Of a DNA stretch of 64,000 nucleotides, positions 35,621-47,381 are shown piece after piece. The stretch is from Neoarius graeffei (taxonomy: Eukaryota; Chordata; Actinopteri; Siluriformes; Ariidae). A model generated the notes under the pieces. The model was given only the letters and a program-made list of their open reading frames with translations, ran no database searches and was not told where the DNA came from. A program made the position numbers and the translations under genes. Position 1 is the stretch's first letter. Every line of letters begins with the position of its first letter. Where the stretch lies: contig NC_083571.1 in NCBI RefSeq assembly GCF_027579695.1, forward strand, positions 50,996,297 through 51,060,296, read 5' to 3'.

Positions 35621-37092
35621 AATACACTTAGCTTTGGATGCTAATGGGACAAAAGAAATTAGCCATAGGCTAATTTCACTAGCTTATAACAGTACTGAAT
35701 CCACTGAAACCTTGATAAGGTCAAAATGTGTGATAAGGAAATTAAAATGTTAGTAAGGGATAAAGAGAAGCATGCACAGCCTATCTATTAAAACAACTGA
35801 GAGATTAAAACAAAATAATAATCAATTCAACACGCTGCGTGTTTACAGTGTACCATTTAAACCGTTCGAGTTTAAATTCACACTTCTTCAATAAAAGCTA
35901 ATTCCTAAGACTAGGTATTTGCCCAAATGCCAAGTCTACTCAATATCTTGCCTTTAGCAGGATTATGAAGAGATGTTCCGAGACTTTTGGAGTTTTCACC
36001 GTTGTGGAGATCTCCGTGAAACACAAGGAACTTCTTAGAGAGGCAGAGTTCACAGGAGCCCATAGAAACTTTTGTAGAAACAATGAATTCTTGGTCCGAT
36101 GCTTCGTAGCTTATGGGAAGAAAATCTTTGTAGAACAATGTGTACAGAGCTTCAGTTAAAAAAGGGTCCAGCCGCTCTCTTAACTTTGAAATAAACTGCT
36201 TTTGGGCGGCAGTTGTGACGTCACTTCTAATACGAATAAAACCGGTTGTAACTCAAGCTGAGTTTAAAAATTGCGCGATCTTAGAGTCTACCATGGCCAA
36301 AGGTAAACAAAGAAATCGCGTTACTCTGATTCTTGCAAGAGAGAAGAAAAAGACGTCTTTATCTGGTTTGCTCGTGGAGCAAATCCTCTTTGTATCCAGA
36401 CGGCTTGGAGTCCAGATAGAAAGAGGAAGTATGGCGGATTTTGGGGTCACTTATGCTTTCCTGTAGGAAGTGACGTAGATGATCCCGCCTCCGCGTGATG
36501 TAGGTCAACGCGGAAGTTGGCTGATGGGAAATGTGGTTTTTAGACGGACTGTGTATTGTACCTACATATGAATATTTAATAATTACCAAGACTACACCAA
36601 TGCCTTTATTTATGACATTTAGAATTGGTGGTCTTTTCCTCCACCAGCTTGTGGCTCTGAAAAACACTTTTCTCTCCTCTCTGCTCCACCATTTCCTGCA
36701 TCATTCTGTGGCTGATTGTCTTTGGATTACAGTTTATAAATATGTGGTTCAATTTGATTTTTAGCTTTTAGCCTTGTTGCATTTTAGCCATCACATGCAT
36801 ACTCACTTGCAAAGCCTCTGCTGCATCTGACCACATCAAGCCCGGCTCAGCAGTGCTGATAGTATCTACACTCACACTTATCACTTTCTGCACAACAGCT
36901 GGTCTTGTGCTTATCTTCAAAATTAACTATAGTCGATTTTACTTTTATAGAGCTTCACATCTCTCAGCCTATTTGATCAGTTTGAGAGTGATCTCGGACC
37001 CCCTGCTGTGTGTACTAGTCTGTAAGGAGCAACTCAGGGTTCATAAACAGCAAACTCACACCGACATGAACACTGATCAGAGATCAGTTTGA

Positions 37093-38069
37093 TTTGAAGC
37101 CCTGAGTGCTATATGAAGATATCAGAAGATGCAAGAAATGTTCTGAAATGTTATGGTTGTCATCATCAGGCAGCTATGGTCTTGAGAATTGTGGATAAAA
37201 TGGCAGTTTGTAAATGAAAACAGAAGCTAAAAATCTGGACTGTTTTGTGTATTTTTTTTAAATAACATTTTTGATCATTGCTACCCACATACAAGGTAAT
37301 TTATCAAAGAATATTTACTGACATAAGGCAAATCTATTCAAGCTACAATTTATGAGTCTATAATTACACTGAGCCTGATCTATTTACACAAGAGATTTCC
37401 ATGCAGTGATGTTTTACACGGGTCATGGAGGTTTATGCTCTGTGGCACCCCTTTAAATACTGTCAGTTGGGAAATACATGATTGTTGGCCAGAAATGCAG
37501 CAGAAGGGTTCCTTTCTGTGCACCATTCACACCTATGGGCAATTTAGCATCGCAAATTAATCTACTACATGTCTTTGGACTGTGGGTAGAAACCAGAGCA
37601 CCTGGAGGAAACCCACACAGACAGAACATGCAAACTTCACAAAGAAATACTCCTATCGGCCATGAGATTCAAACCTGGAACCTTCTTGCTATGAGGTGAC
37701 AGTGCTAACCACTGCACCACCATGAAATATACAATAGCCATTACTTTTGCTTTATGGAAGACTGAGTGAGAATGAAAATTTGTTATCTATCCCATGTTGT
37801 TTTCCCCAATCCCAATGGGTTTTGTATGTGAAAGGTGAAGATATCTTTGAAAATGAGTGTAGATTCACTTTTGGTTAGAGAGTTTGGACTGTGTTTAAGA
37901 CTTACTTTTCAGCCATATATTGCAAAGCCTGAAAAAGCAAAAGCAAGAGGGAAAAGGAAAAAAAAATTGGGAAAAGCAATAGGGAATAGTAAAAGCAATA
38001 AAGAAAAAACATTTATTTTCTTTTTTATTTTGCATCAGTTTTCTTATTCTTTTCTTTTTGCTTTTATTT
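37093..38069. other. Mostly unassigned, with one old SINE remnant
   Basis: 37515-37726 is a diverged minus-strand copy of the tRNA-derived SINE (GTGCAGTGGTTAGCACTGTC to CATGTAG-type words), without tail. The rest is AT-rich. 37925-38040 has a purine-rich GGGAAAAGG/AAAAGCAA stretch. No gene seen. Confidence 0.65.
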
Positions 38070-38115
38070 TCTTACACACGAGTTGTTCGTCCGTCAATAC
38101 GACGAAGACCATCAC

Positions 38116-38790
38116 TCATCCAAGAAATCCCGGGGACAGAGTGCGTGCAGTGTGCGGAGAGCGTCTGTGTGTGCGCAGATGGCTAGTGAAGCCAATCTGC
38201 GCATGAAAGAATCTGCCGCAGCTGGGGCACGGAATGGACGCTGGGGCCGGATTCGCAGATCGAGCTTTTCTGGCAGCTCTGCGTGCCTCAGCAGAGGCTG
38301 TTCTTTTGGCTTCGCATGCTGAGGCGCCATTTTGGACAGCAGCACGCCATCCCGCATGGTCCTGGGCCAATTGCTCCCAGTTTGTGTGGCTGATATTGAA
38401 AGCCTTTAGTCTGGCTTTAAGGGTGTCCTTGAATCTCTTTTTTTGGCCACCTTGGGAACGTTTGCCGTGCTTTAGCTCGCCGAACAGAAGTCTCTTTGGC
38501 AGACGTGTGTCTGGCATGCAGGCTACATGGCCTGCCCAACGAAGCTGAGACTGCATCAAGATAGTGTGAATGCTGGGCAGGCCAGCATGTGTAAGGACCT
38601 TAGTGTCTGGGATCTTCTCTTGCCATTTGATGCCAAAAATTTTCCTCAGGCAGGTGGTGTAGAAGTGGTTCAGCTTCCTGGCATGACGCTGATAGACCGT
38701 TTAGGTTTCAGCACTGTAGAGCAATGTAGTTAGAACAACGGCCTTATACACTTTGATCTTGGTTTCCGTTTTTATGCCTCATCTTTTCCA
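38116..38790 (-). pseudogene. LINE ORF C-terminal part with C2H2 zinc finger
   Basis: This resumes the split LINE protein. 38790-38560 gives YQRHARKLNHFYTTCLRKI-like residues with a stop near the start. A 147-residue stretch at 38559-38116 has LRWAGHVACMPDTRLPKRLL, GKRSQGGQKKRFKDTLKARL, an Ala/Arg-rich helix, and a C2H2 finger at residues 111-131 (CPSCGRFFHA ... HLRTH; spacing C-x2-C-x12-H-x3-H). The finger spacing is canonical. A terminal finger may help bind the template RNA or target DNA; that is inference. Confidence 0.82.
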
Positions 38791-38791
38791 C

Positions 38792-41268
38792 ACATTTTTT
38801 TTAACAACTTTATTGGGAATCAATGAAAGGAAAATTACAGAATACGTAGGACTACCCAAAGAGGAAAGTGTGAATGGGACTCTAAGTCCCATGCTAGGCA
38901 TTTCCTTTTGACTAACTTAAAATAAATAGAACAATTGACTTGAAAAATTAAATAAAATTCAGTTATGGTAAAAAAAATTGATAACTAGTGAACTAAGATC
39001 TATGAATAACAATCAAAAATAATCACTAGAGTTCAGACAAATAAAATCAAATAAAGTCACTGAGATTCGGTTATTATTGAGTATGATGACAAGGACACTT
39101 GCGAACTAGTGACCAAGTACATGTCAGATCAACATCAAATGTGTCCTCAAGCAAAGACAAGTTTTTATGCTTTAGAAACAATTTAAATTGAGAATGACTA
39201 GAAAAAAATACTAGTTGGCACCTCTTTACAGATGGCATTCCAGAGGCAAACTATCCTATTAAAGTAAGATGCTTGAAATGTAGTGGTTTTACAAAGAGAT
39301 GTTTCAAGAATGATACTGGGGTTCTGAGTAAGATGAGTACATCTATGTTTGGTGAATTTGGCAAAATCATGAACATTAAAGTTTGTTTGTCCATATAAAG
39401 GTTTATAAAAGAACATCAAGTCCTTAATCTCTCTCTATCGTAGCAGAGAGGGACTAAGTCCAAGTTCTTTAACCTTTCTTTGTAAGTGGTTTCCCCAATC
39501 TTGGTCCTGAGGATCCAACTGGTGGCACGTCACTGGACTCTTTCGATCTGGTCTTTGAGTTTAAACAGGCTGGGTGACCAAACCTCAGAAGCAGTCACTA
39601 GCTGAGATTTTACATGTGCTAGGTATAGTGTTCTTCTGCATCTTGCATCGGTCAGTTGAGGGCATGTCCTCTTGAGCATACCAAGAAGTTTGTTAGCTTT
39701 GGCTGTGATGGTTCTAATATGCTCGTCCCAGTTAAGGTTGCTTGTGATGGTAACTCCGAGATCTTTTTCCTTTTGTACGCGTTGGATTATGTCTGCGCCA
39801 AGGTGGTAATCATACAGGTTTGGACTTTTCTTGCGTGTCACTGTCAGCAGCTTACACTTGGAGCCATTGAATTTGATGTTGTTGCTAAAGCTCCAAGCAT
39901 TAAGCCTTGACAGTGCATTCTGAAGGTCTTTGCAGTCGCCATGAGAAGTAACTTTATGGAATATCTTGGTGTTGTCAGCATACATAGCAGCCATGGTTTT
40001 CTTTGGAATGACATCAGGAAGATCGTTAATGAACATGACAAAAAGAAGAGGACCCAAGATGCTGCCTTGAGATACTCCGGAGGTAACTGGAGCCCAGGAA
40101 GATGCAACACCGTCGACAACAACTCTTTGAGAACAACCATTTAAGTAGTCCTCAAACCAGTTCAGGAGTATCCCACCGATGCCGTACAATCTTAGCTTAC
40201 TTAAGAGGATCTTATGGTCGACTTTGTCGAATGTTTTGGCAAAATCTAGGTAGATAATATCTACTTGAGTGTTCTTGTCAAGGGATTCTCCAGTAGTGTG
40301 GAGTATGGAGAGTAGCTGAGGAACACAAAAGCGATGTCTGAGGAATCCATACTGTGCAGTGGTGATCAGGTTCAACATGTGGTCATAGATTCTGTTGTAG
40401 ACACAGCGTTCAAATACCCTGCTTATGATGGGCAGAAGCGAAACAGGTCTGTAGTTTTCAGCTAGTTCCTTGGAGTCTCTCTTGTGGATGGGTGTGACAT
40501 CAGCAGATTTCCACTCAGGAGGCAGATGACCAGTACTCAATGAATGGTTAAAAAGAGCACAGATGCTAGGTGCAATTTCTTGACTGCATTCTTTTAGAAG
40601 GAGAGGAGGAATACCATCAGGGCCGCAAGCCTTCGTAACATCCAAAGCACTTAAACAGTTCAGTACTTCATTCTCTGTGAGTGAGAGATTGCGTAGTTCC
40701 TCGTTAACCTTTATAGGTAATGATGGCGTTCCTACATCTGTGTTGGAATTCTTAGGAAGAAATACGGAGGAGAAGTAAGAATTGAAGAGTTGAGCTTTTC
40801 CATATGGAGTCTTGGAAGATTCCTGCTGGTAGGATATTATAGCGTTCTGATTTGTTTGATGACAAAGAATGGCTTTATGATAGCTCCAGAACACCTTGGG
40901 GTTGGTACTGAGTGAGATCTCAATTTTCTCCAAGTACTCTCAGTGCTTCTGTCTGATCAAGTACTTGATGTTCTGGCTCAGAGCGCATAGTTTCAGCTTA
41001 CGGGATTCAATTTTGTCTGAGCGATATTTCCTCAGTGCTTGATATTTCTTTCTTATCAGATGTCGAACTTTGCTATCAATCCAGGGAGGAGAGTGCACAT
41101 CCTTTATTGTTTTAATGGAAATATGTTCAGCCACAGCAGATGTGAACCAGTTCTTCCAGCACGCCCAATGGTTGTCGACTTCAGGAATAAGAGTGGCGTT
41201 GAACGGGGCATTGAGCAAGGAGCTATGTAGGTCTTTAAAGCTACCATGTTTGTAGTAGCATGGTAGCT
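38792..41268 (-). mobile_element. CR1/Jockey-like LINE, 5'-truncated, nested
   Basis: Inserted in the same orientation within the LINE above: upstream LINE coding stops at about 41268 and resumes at 38790. It holds an RT ORF (40933-39530), the preceding linker (about 41240-40940: SPPWIDSKVRHLIRKKYQAL), a C-terminal block (39419-39198: SYFNRIVCLWNAI) and a 3' UTR to 38792. The endonuclease is lost by 5' truncation. Confidence 0.85.
39530..40933 (-). pseudogene. CR1-like LINE reverse transcriptase, catalytic box altered
   Basis: 467 open residues: [96 protein letters not shown], then [12 protein letters not shown]. The last is the RT catalytic box, where YADD reads YADN, so one metal-binding Asp is lost. 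The thumb ([17 protein letters not shown]) follows. The stretch is long and open yet predicted inactive. It ends at a stop at 39530, and the C terminus lies in the next frame. Confidence 0.87.
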
Positions 41269-41449
41269 TACGAAGCCTGCCGAAAGCAGTGCTCACTTTA
41301 GCCAGTCCATTTGTTACTTCATCATCAAGGGTGACGTTCCTGGAGAGTGTGCTTCCAAGGTAGGTGAACTTTTTCACGACGTTCAGTCTGTGCCCATTGA
41401 TGGTGATGTTGGGAGCACTGTATGGCTTTCCTGGCGCTGGCTGATGCAT

Positions 41450-43760
41450 GACCTCTGTCTTTTTGGTGCTGATGGTTAGGCCAAAGTTACTACAGGCATT
41501 CGAGAATATGTCGATTGCATATCAGGTTCTGACACAGCATTCAGAGCACAATCATCGGCAAAGAGAAGGTTGTTGATGGTATCAGTCGAGACCTTAGTTT
41601 TAGCCTGCAGCCTTCTTAGATTGAACAGGGAGCTCAGCCATCACTACGGTAGTTGATACCAATGCCCACCTCAGCATCTCCAAAGGCATCACTCAACATG
41701 GCCAAAAACATTAGACTGAACAAGGTGGGGGCGAGGATGCATCCTTGCTTCACTCCGTTGGAGACGAGGAATGGATCAGAGGTCTCTCCATTTTCCTGGA
41801 CTCTTGCTAGCATGCCATTGTGAAGTTGATGCACAATGTTTATGAACTTGCTGGGGCAACCATACTTTGCCATAATTCTCCAAAGACCATCTCTACTCAC
41901 GGTGTCAAATGCCTTCGTCAAATCGACATAAGTGGAATAAAGGTCAACATTTTGTTCCTGACACTTCTCCTGGAGTTGTCTGGCAGCAAACACCATGTCC
42001 GTAGTCCTGCACTCTTTCCAAAAGCCACACTGACTCTCTGGTAGTAGACCTTGCTCGAGATGTGCAATGAGGCGGTTGAGTAAAACTCTGGCCAAGATCT
42101 TTCCTGCGACAGCCAGCAGGGAGATTCCACAGTGATTGTCACAGATATGATGGTTACCTTTGCACTTGTAGAGGTGCATGATGGATGCATCCTTAAAGTC
42201 CTGTGGCACAGCCTCATGAAGCCAGATGAGCTGAAAAAGCTGGTGGAGTTTCTCAGTCAGGGCTACTCCCCCCTCTTTATAGACTTCAGCTGGGATGGAG
42301 TCTAAACCTGGAGCTTTGCCACTTGAGAGAAGATGGATAGCTTTCTCAATTTCCTCAAATGTTGGTATGGCGTCCATGGTCTCACCAATAGGAACCTGAA
42401 GTAGCCTGTTGATGGCTTCATTGTTTATTGATGAGGGCCTATTCAGGATACTCTGAAAGTGTTCTGCCCATCTCTCGAGGACTTTATCCTTGTCAGAGAT
42501 CAGTGTTGACCCATCAGCACTGAGAAGTGGAGACAGTGAGCCCATGATGGTAGGACCATAGATTTCTTTCAAGCTGTTGTAGAAGTTCTTCATGTCGTTT
42601 CTGTCAGCAAAGCCCTGGATCTCGTCAGCTTTCTTATTTAGCCAGGAGTCCTGCATCTGGCGCAACTTCGCCTGTACGGTGCTCCGCACATTTCGTAGTA
42701 TGTCATGCTTTGATGTTGATGTCGGATCATTGAGATGGGTTTTATATGCATGGCGCTTTTCCTCTAGTAGCTGCTCAATCTCCATGCAGTTCTCATCCAA
42801 CCAGTCTTTGTGCTTTCTGGTAGTTGGTCCAAGGCATTCCAGGGCCGTGTTGTAAACCATCTCGTGGAGTGCAGTCCACGCTATCTCAATATCATGGCCA
42901 TCCAGTACAGTGGAGTCTAAGCATTGTTCAAGGGTGTTGATAAAGGACTGCTTGATATTTCTGACCTTTAACTTGCTGGTATTCAAGCGTTTAGGCACTT
43001 TTGCACCCTGGGGCCGTCTTTTGGGCTGGACACGGATATTTAGTTTGGAAACAACCAGGCGGTGATCTGTCCAGCACTCAGCGTCACACATGGTCTTTGT
43101 AACCTGAACATCTTGTCTATCCCTCTTTTGCACGATGGAATAGTCGATTAGATGCCAGTGCTTTGAGCGGGGATGCATCCAAGATGTTTTGTTACGCATA
43201 GGGAGACTGAAGATGGTGTTAGTAATCAAAAGGCCGTGCTCCACACAGGTCTGCAGAAGGAGGAGACTGTTGCTGTTACATTTTCCTACTTCATGCTTCC
43301 CAATCACTCCTTCCCAGGAGGCACTGTCACAGCCAACTCTCGCATTGAAATTGCCTAGGATAATAAGTTTATCTGCTTCTGGGATCAAGTTGATGACAGT
43401 GTTTAGATCTTCATAGAACTTGTCTTTAGCCTCATCTGGGTTAGTCATGGTGGGGGCATAGCCACTGATAATGGTAGCAAACTTTTGGCCATGGGAAAGA
43501 GGGAGTCGCAACATCATTAGGCGATCATTTACACCCTTCGGGTGACCAGTTAGCTTTCCAACAAGTGATGACTTAACAGCGAACCCAACCCTGGCTTCTC
43601 TTCTTTCTTCAGGGCCGCATCCACACCAGAAGAAGGTGTAGCCTGCACCTCTCTCATACAGATCACCCTCTCCTGCCAGCCTGGTTTCACTAAGAGCAGC
43701 GATGTCAATGCCGTATCTGCCAAGTTCTTTAGCGAAGTGTGCAAACATTCCAAGCTGCAA
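41450..43760 (-). pseudogene. LINE ORF: AP endonuclease and RT, nearly open
   Basis: A 708-residue open stretch (43760-41634). Endonuclease: IAALSETRLAGEGDL (catalytic Glu), SGYAPTMTNP, LIILGNFNARVG (usual GDFN reads GNFN here) and CWTDHRLVVSKL. RT: SSGKAPGLDSIPAEVYKEGG, ASIMHLYKCKGNH, STYVDLTKAFDTVSR and NGVKQGCILAPTLFS. The frame is lost at 41634. The FADD catalytic box lies just downstream (about 41540) in another frame. The protein then continues (APGKPYSAPNITINGHRL; FTYLGSTLSRNVTLDDE) until the nested LINE at about 41268. Confidence 0.85.
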
Positions 43761-44575
43761 GGGTTACTGGTATTGTTCTAGTTTTCAGTTTACTTCCTTT
43801 GTTTTGACCGCATGAGTAGGGCTCCCTCCAGTCGCGGTAAACTGGCTAGGGTAGGAGGAGTAGGCAATGTTTGGGACACCTTTTCTAGTTCCTTCCTCAT
43901 GCCGTGGAGGTGAGCAGTGCATTTCCTAAATAGGGCTGCTCAGTCGCTCAGACTGCTGCCGAAATCCACTGCTACTCTGGTCAGTGAATAGCAACCCAAT
44001 GGCCTGAGCTGCCTATGTGCAGGGTTGCAGCTACGACTACCAGTGTACCCACACCTGTTGCTTCATTGCATGCCTGTCGCCACAGGTCTTTTGATTGAAG
44101 GGGATGGGTTAGAGGATGATAGATGACTTGTGCTGTGAATTTTAATTAAAGTTAAGAAGAGTTGCGCATCGTCGACCTCACTCTCTCATCTGGGACCATC
44201 TAAGAATCCAGTGGCAGGACAAAGTTGAGACGACTGGAGACAGAACCAGATGCAGTGGATGGCCAAGGTGACTTAAAAATACCACGTCTTGCCCTATGCA
44301 CTCCACAGATGCATTGCTGTAACCGCCTTCTTCTCTATAGCTTCGGCAGAATCTGCCGATTCCCAGACTTTGTGAGCCTTTCCCAGACTGGGTATAGCCA
44401 CAAGGCAGCGGAGGTTTGGAATCAGGGTTTTCCTTCCCCTAGGTGGACTGCCAACCAAGGCTAATGAGCTCCACCTACCCAAAGGGAATATACCGTCCCT
44501 CACTCGGTCCCTGATATAACATTTTGTCAAATACAGGTGCACCACGTGTAGGTAGTTATACAGGAGTTAGTAAAC

Positions 44576-44872
44576 TTTCTGTGCGGAGTTTGCATGTTAT
44601 CCCCATGTCTGCGTGGGTTTCCTCTGGGTGCTCCGGTTTCCCCCACAGTCCAAAGACATGCAGGTTAGGTTAACTGGTGACTCTAAATTGACTGTAGGTG
44701 TGAATGTGAGTGTGAATGGTTGTCTGTGTCTATGTGTCAGCCCTGTGATGACCTGGTGACTTGTCCAGGGTGTACCCCGCCTTTCGCCCGTAGTCAGCTG
44801 GGATAGGCTCCAGCTTGCCTGTGACCCTGTAGAACAGGATAAAGCAGCTAGAGATAATGAGATGAGATAGAA
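44576..44872 (+). mobile_element. tRNA-derived SINE, 5'-truncated
   Basis: Lacks the tRNA-like head; runs from CTTTCTGTGCGGAGTTTGC to the GATGA tail. Confidence 0.88.
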
Positions 44873-44995
44873 AAAGCTGTTCTTAGAGGATCTAGACTTT
44901 TGAACCCTACTGCCTTATTTACACTATCCATGAATGCTATTCCACAAACATGCACACTGCATCACAGTAAATTTAAGATGGATGATTATCATCTT

Positions 44996-45375
44996 GGGGG
45001 TGGCACGGTGGTGTAGTGGTTAGCACTGTCGCCTCACAGCAAGAAGGTCCGGGTTCGAGCCCCGTGGCTGATGAGGGCCTTTCTGTGTGGAGTTTGCATG
45101 TTCTCCCCGTGTCTGCGTGGGTTACCTCCGGGTGCTCCGGTTTCCCCCACAGTCCAAAGACATGCAGGTTAGGTTAACTGGTGACTCTAAATTGACCGTA
45201 GGTGTGAATGTGAGTGTGAATGGTTGTCTGTGTCTATGTGTCAGCCCTGTGATGATCTGGTGACTTGTCCAGGGTGTACCCCGCCTTTCGCCCGTAGTCA
45301 GCTGGGATAGGCTCCAGCTTGCCTGCGACCCTGTAGAACAGGATAAAGCGGCTAGAGATAATGAGATGAGATGAG
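44996..45375 (+). mobile_element. tRNA-derived SINE, full length, close to consensus
   Basis: Runs from GGGGGTGGCACGGTGG through the pol III box-like GGTTCGAGCCCC to ATGAGATGAG. Target duplication ATTATCATCTT lies at 44985-44995 and 45376-45386. Confidence 0.93.
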
Positions 45376-45519
45376 ATTATCATCTTTCCTTTCATACCCC
45401 AGTGCAGAATTCCTCTTTATATAAGCTTATAAGTCTTGCTTGTTTGTATGGTTATGGCCTATAGGTCTTGATTTAAGACCTTATATAGTCAGTATAGTCT
45501 TCTCCACTTTCAGTATACA

Positions 45520-45522
<3 letters not shown>

Positions 45523-45591
<69 letters not shown>
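45523..45591. repeat. (TA)n microsatellite
   Basis: About 34 TA units, immediately left of a TIR element whose insertion would target TA. Confidence 0.95.
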
Positions 45592-45595
<4 letters not shown>

Positions 45596-45597
<2 letters not shown>

Positions 45598-46384
45598 TAA
45601 GTAACTTTAAAAACGCACATTGATAAAACTTGCTGAATTCGTGCTGAGTTTATCTCAAGAAGAAAAGAAATATATCACAATGGAAAAATAACTTCGTTCC
45701 GCCTGAATAAGTTCCAAATCTGTGCTCAAATCAGAATTTAAGGGAGTTGTACTCAATAACGTACAATATGACTCGGGTAGTCAATGACATGGACAGGCTT
45801 TAATTTTCAAACAAATTTTGCATACACTGTACACACACAATCTTGCCTATAAATACCCGGGGGAAATGATGGGAAAATTGTCATTATTGAAGATGCCACG
45901 CCTAAGCCAAAATCAACGTGAACAGGCCATAGGGATGTTGCGTGCCGGAAGTACACAGACAGAGGTCGCCCGGCACTTCGATGTTCATCATTCAACCATT
46001 TCCCGTTTGAGTCAGCGTTACAGACAGACAGGGAGCACCAGGGATCGTCCACGCCCTGGTCAGCCTCGAGTCACGATGCCAGTTCAGGATCAGCACATCA
46101 GGCTAGCTCACCTCCGTGACAGATTCCTGACACCCTCAGTCACTGCTGCTGAGACCCCTGGATGACAGAGACCCAGAATCTCCAGCATGATAGTCCGAAC
46201 ATGGACCAACTGTCACTTTGAATTTTTTTATTGTGAATTAATTCTTGAGTTTGACAATAAATGTCCTTTATCGATGTTTCAAGATGTGTGTGCATTACAT
46301 ACAATATCATAAATTTCAAATATATGCATGGATCTAAAGTGATATCATGTTGAATTCCATTGTGCGTTTTTAAAGTTACTTAGT
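45596..46384 (+). mobile_element. Tc1-like deletion derivative with HTH-only ORF
   Basis: Near-perfect inverted ends ACTAAGTAACTTTAAAAACG (24 bp in all) lie beside TA-rich flanks. The 0.8 kb interior keeps the N-terminal DNA-binding part of a Tc1-like transposase but lost the catalytic domain. It is a different family from the other Tc1-like elements in this window. Confidence 0.88.
45893..46165 (+). CDS. Tc1-like transposase N terminus (helix-turn-helix only)
   Basis: 90 residues from ATG at 45893 (an in-frame upstream ATG at 45866 is possible). LSQNQREQAIGMLRAGSTQ and EVARHFDVHHSTISRLSQRY form the first helix-turn-helix. TGSTRDRPRPGQPRVT is the GRPR-like linker, and the start of the second HTH follows (DQHIRLAHLRDRF). 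The frame ends where the DDE core should begin. Such a protein could bind the ends but not cut. Whether it is expressed is unknown. Confidence 0.8.
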   Translation: MPRLSQNQREQAIGMLRAGSTQTEVARHFDVHHSTISRLSQRYRQTGSTRDRPRPGQPRVTMPVQDQHIRLAHLRDRFLTPSVTAAETPG

Positions 46385-46575
46385 ATATATAAAACACACA
46401 CACGTTCTTTTTCAACATTTATGTTCTTATTGTTTTGCAGATTTATTCTTTCTTTAGGGCACTCCTGTGAGTCCATAAAATAACAGGATCCTTGCTTCTC
46501 ATTATCTCTCTTTTTCTCTAAATTATTACAGCTTTTATGCAGGTAAAGATATTATGTGGCACCAAATTGGTTCTC

Positions 46576-46925
46576 AGGTGGCACGCTGGTGTAGTAATTA
46601 GGACGATCACCTCACAGCAAGAAGGTTCTGGGTTTGAGCCCAGCGGCAGACCGGGGCCTTTCTGTGTGGAGTTGGCATGCTCTCCCCGTGTCTGCATGGG
46701 TTTCCTCCGGGCACTTCAGTTTCCCCCACAGTCCAAAGACATGCAGGTTAGGCTAATTGGTGACTCTAAATTGACCGTGAGTGTGAATGTGAGTGTGAAT
46801 GGTTGTTTGTCAGTATGTGTCAGCCCTGCGATGACCTGGTGACTTGTCCAGGGTGTACCCCACCTCTCGCCAATAGTCAGCTGGGATAGGCTCCAGCTTG
46901 CTCGTGACCCTGCACAGGATAAGAA
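46576..46925 (+). mobile_element. tRNA-derived SINE, diverged
   Basis: Runs from GGTGGCACGCTGGTGTAG to CTGCACAGGATAAG, without the GATGA tail. An AT-rich run and (AAT)n follow. Confidence 0.85.
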
Positions 46926-46956
46926 AATTATTATAATTTTCTTAATATTTTCTATC

Positions 46957-46957
<1 letters not shown>

Positions 46958-46992
<35 letters not shown>
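46958..46992. repeat. (AAT)n microsatellite between two opposed SINEs
   Basis: About 12 AAT units, with a short mirrored (ATT) run at about 47011-47025. Confidence 0.92.
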
Positions 46993-47029
46993 TTTCAAAA
47001 ATATGAAAACTATTATTATTATTATCTAT

Positions 47030-47381
47030 CCATCCATTATCTGTAACTGCTTATCCGGTGCAGGGTCGCAGGCAAGCTGGAGCCTATCCCAGCTGACTAT
47101 GGGCTACACCCTGGACAAGCCACCAGATAATTGCAGGGCTGACACATAGAGACAAATAAGCATTCACACTCACACCTACAGTCAATTTAAAGCCACCAGT
47201 AAGCCTAACCTGCATGTCTTTTGACTTTGGGGGAAAACAGAGCACCCAGAGGAAACCCACACAGACACAGTGAGAACATGCAAACTCCACACAGAAAGGC
47301 TCCTGTTGGCCACTGGGCTTGAACCAAGGACCTTCTTGCTGTGAGGAGACAGTGCTAACCACTACACCACCGTGCCACCCT
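47030..47381 (-). mobile_element. tRNA-derived SINE with GGATGGATAG tail variant
   Basis: Minus-strand copy from AGGGTGGCACGGTGG to GCAGTTACAGATAATGG then ATGGATAGAT. The tail differs from the GATGA tail of the other copies. Confidence 0.85.

Larger units (their letters stand above)
34561..36566. mobile_element. Candidate solo LTR or other 2 kb insertion in receptor B
   Basis: It starts TGTAGGTGCA and ends TGTACCTACA, so it has TG..CA ends with a short inverted match. The 4 bp TATG lies on both sides (34557-34560 and 36567-36570). It holds no convincing ORF. Inside are a 70-80 bp repeat (34605-34760), a GT-rich minisatellite (34990-35620) and a GC-richer right part. A long solo LTR from an endogenous retrovirus-like element is one reading; a non-autonomous DNA element is another. 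Orientation is unknown. Confidence 0.5.
34234..37092 (+). pseudogene. Fish-type 7TM receptor, copy B, interrupted
   Basis: ATG at 34234 opens a short N terminus that loses frame before helix 1. The frame used from 34320 gives helices 1 and 2 (SVSLVTGVCVSLPALIW; FIILLIINDLAELLLSA). The 2 kb insertion 34561-36566 follows. After it, FLHQLVALKN (helix 3 end) is at about 36640. After more frame changes, 36783-37092 is open and gives helices 5 to 7 (ILAITCILTCKASAASD; TLITFCTTAGLVLIF; VISDPLLCVLVCKEQLR). The order matches copy C, so the gene once was complete. The gap could in part be an intron, but the frame changes favour a pseudogene. Confidence 0.8.
38070..44520 (-). mobile_element. LINE with endonuclease, RT and C-terminal C2H2 finger, split by another LINE
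   Basis: Minus-strand order: about 0.7 kb 5' leader (44520-43790), endonuclease plus RT (43760-41450), then after the nested LINE at 38792-41268 the C-terminal part (38790-38116) with a zinc finger. Without the insert it is about 4 kb. I relate it to RTE-like APE LINEs by the endonuclease sequence and single ORF, but clade is uncertain. Ends and target duplication were not found. Confidence 0.8.

Noticed and set aside
34545-36590. Ordinary intron in receptor copy B
   Set aside because: TG..CA ends with TATG duplications and frame breaks on both sides favour an insertion into a pseudogene, though a short intron around it cannot be excluded.
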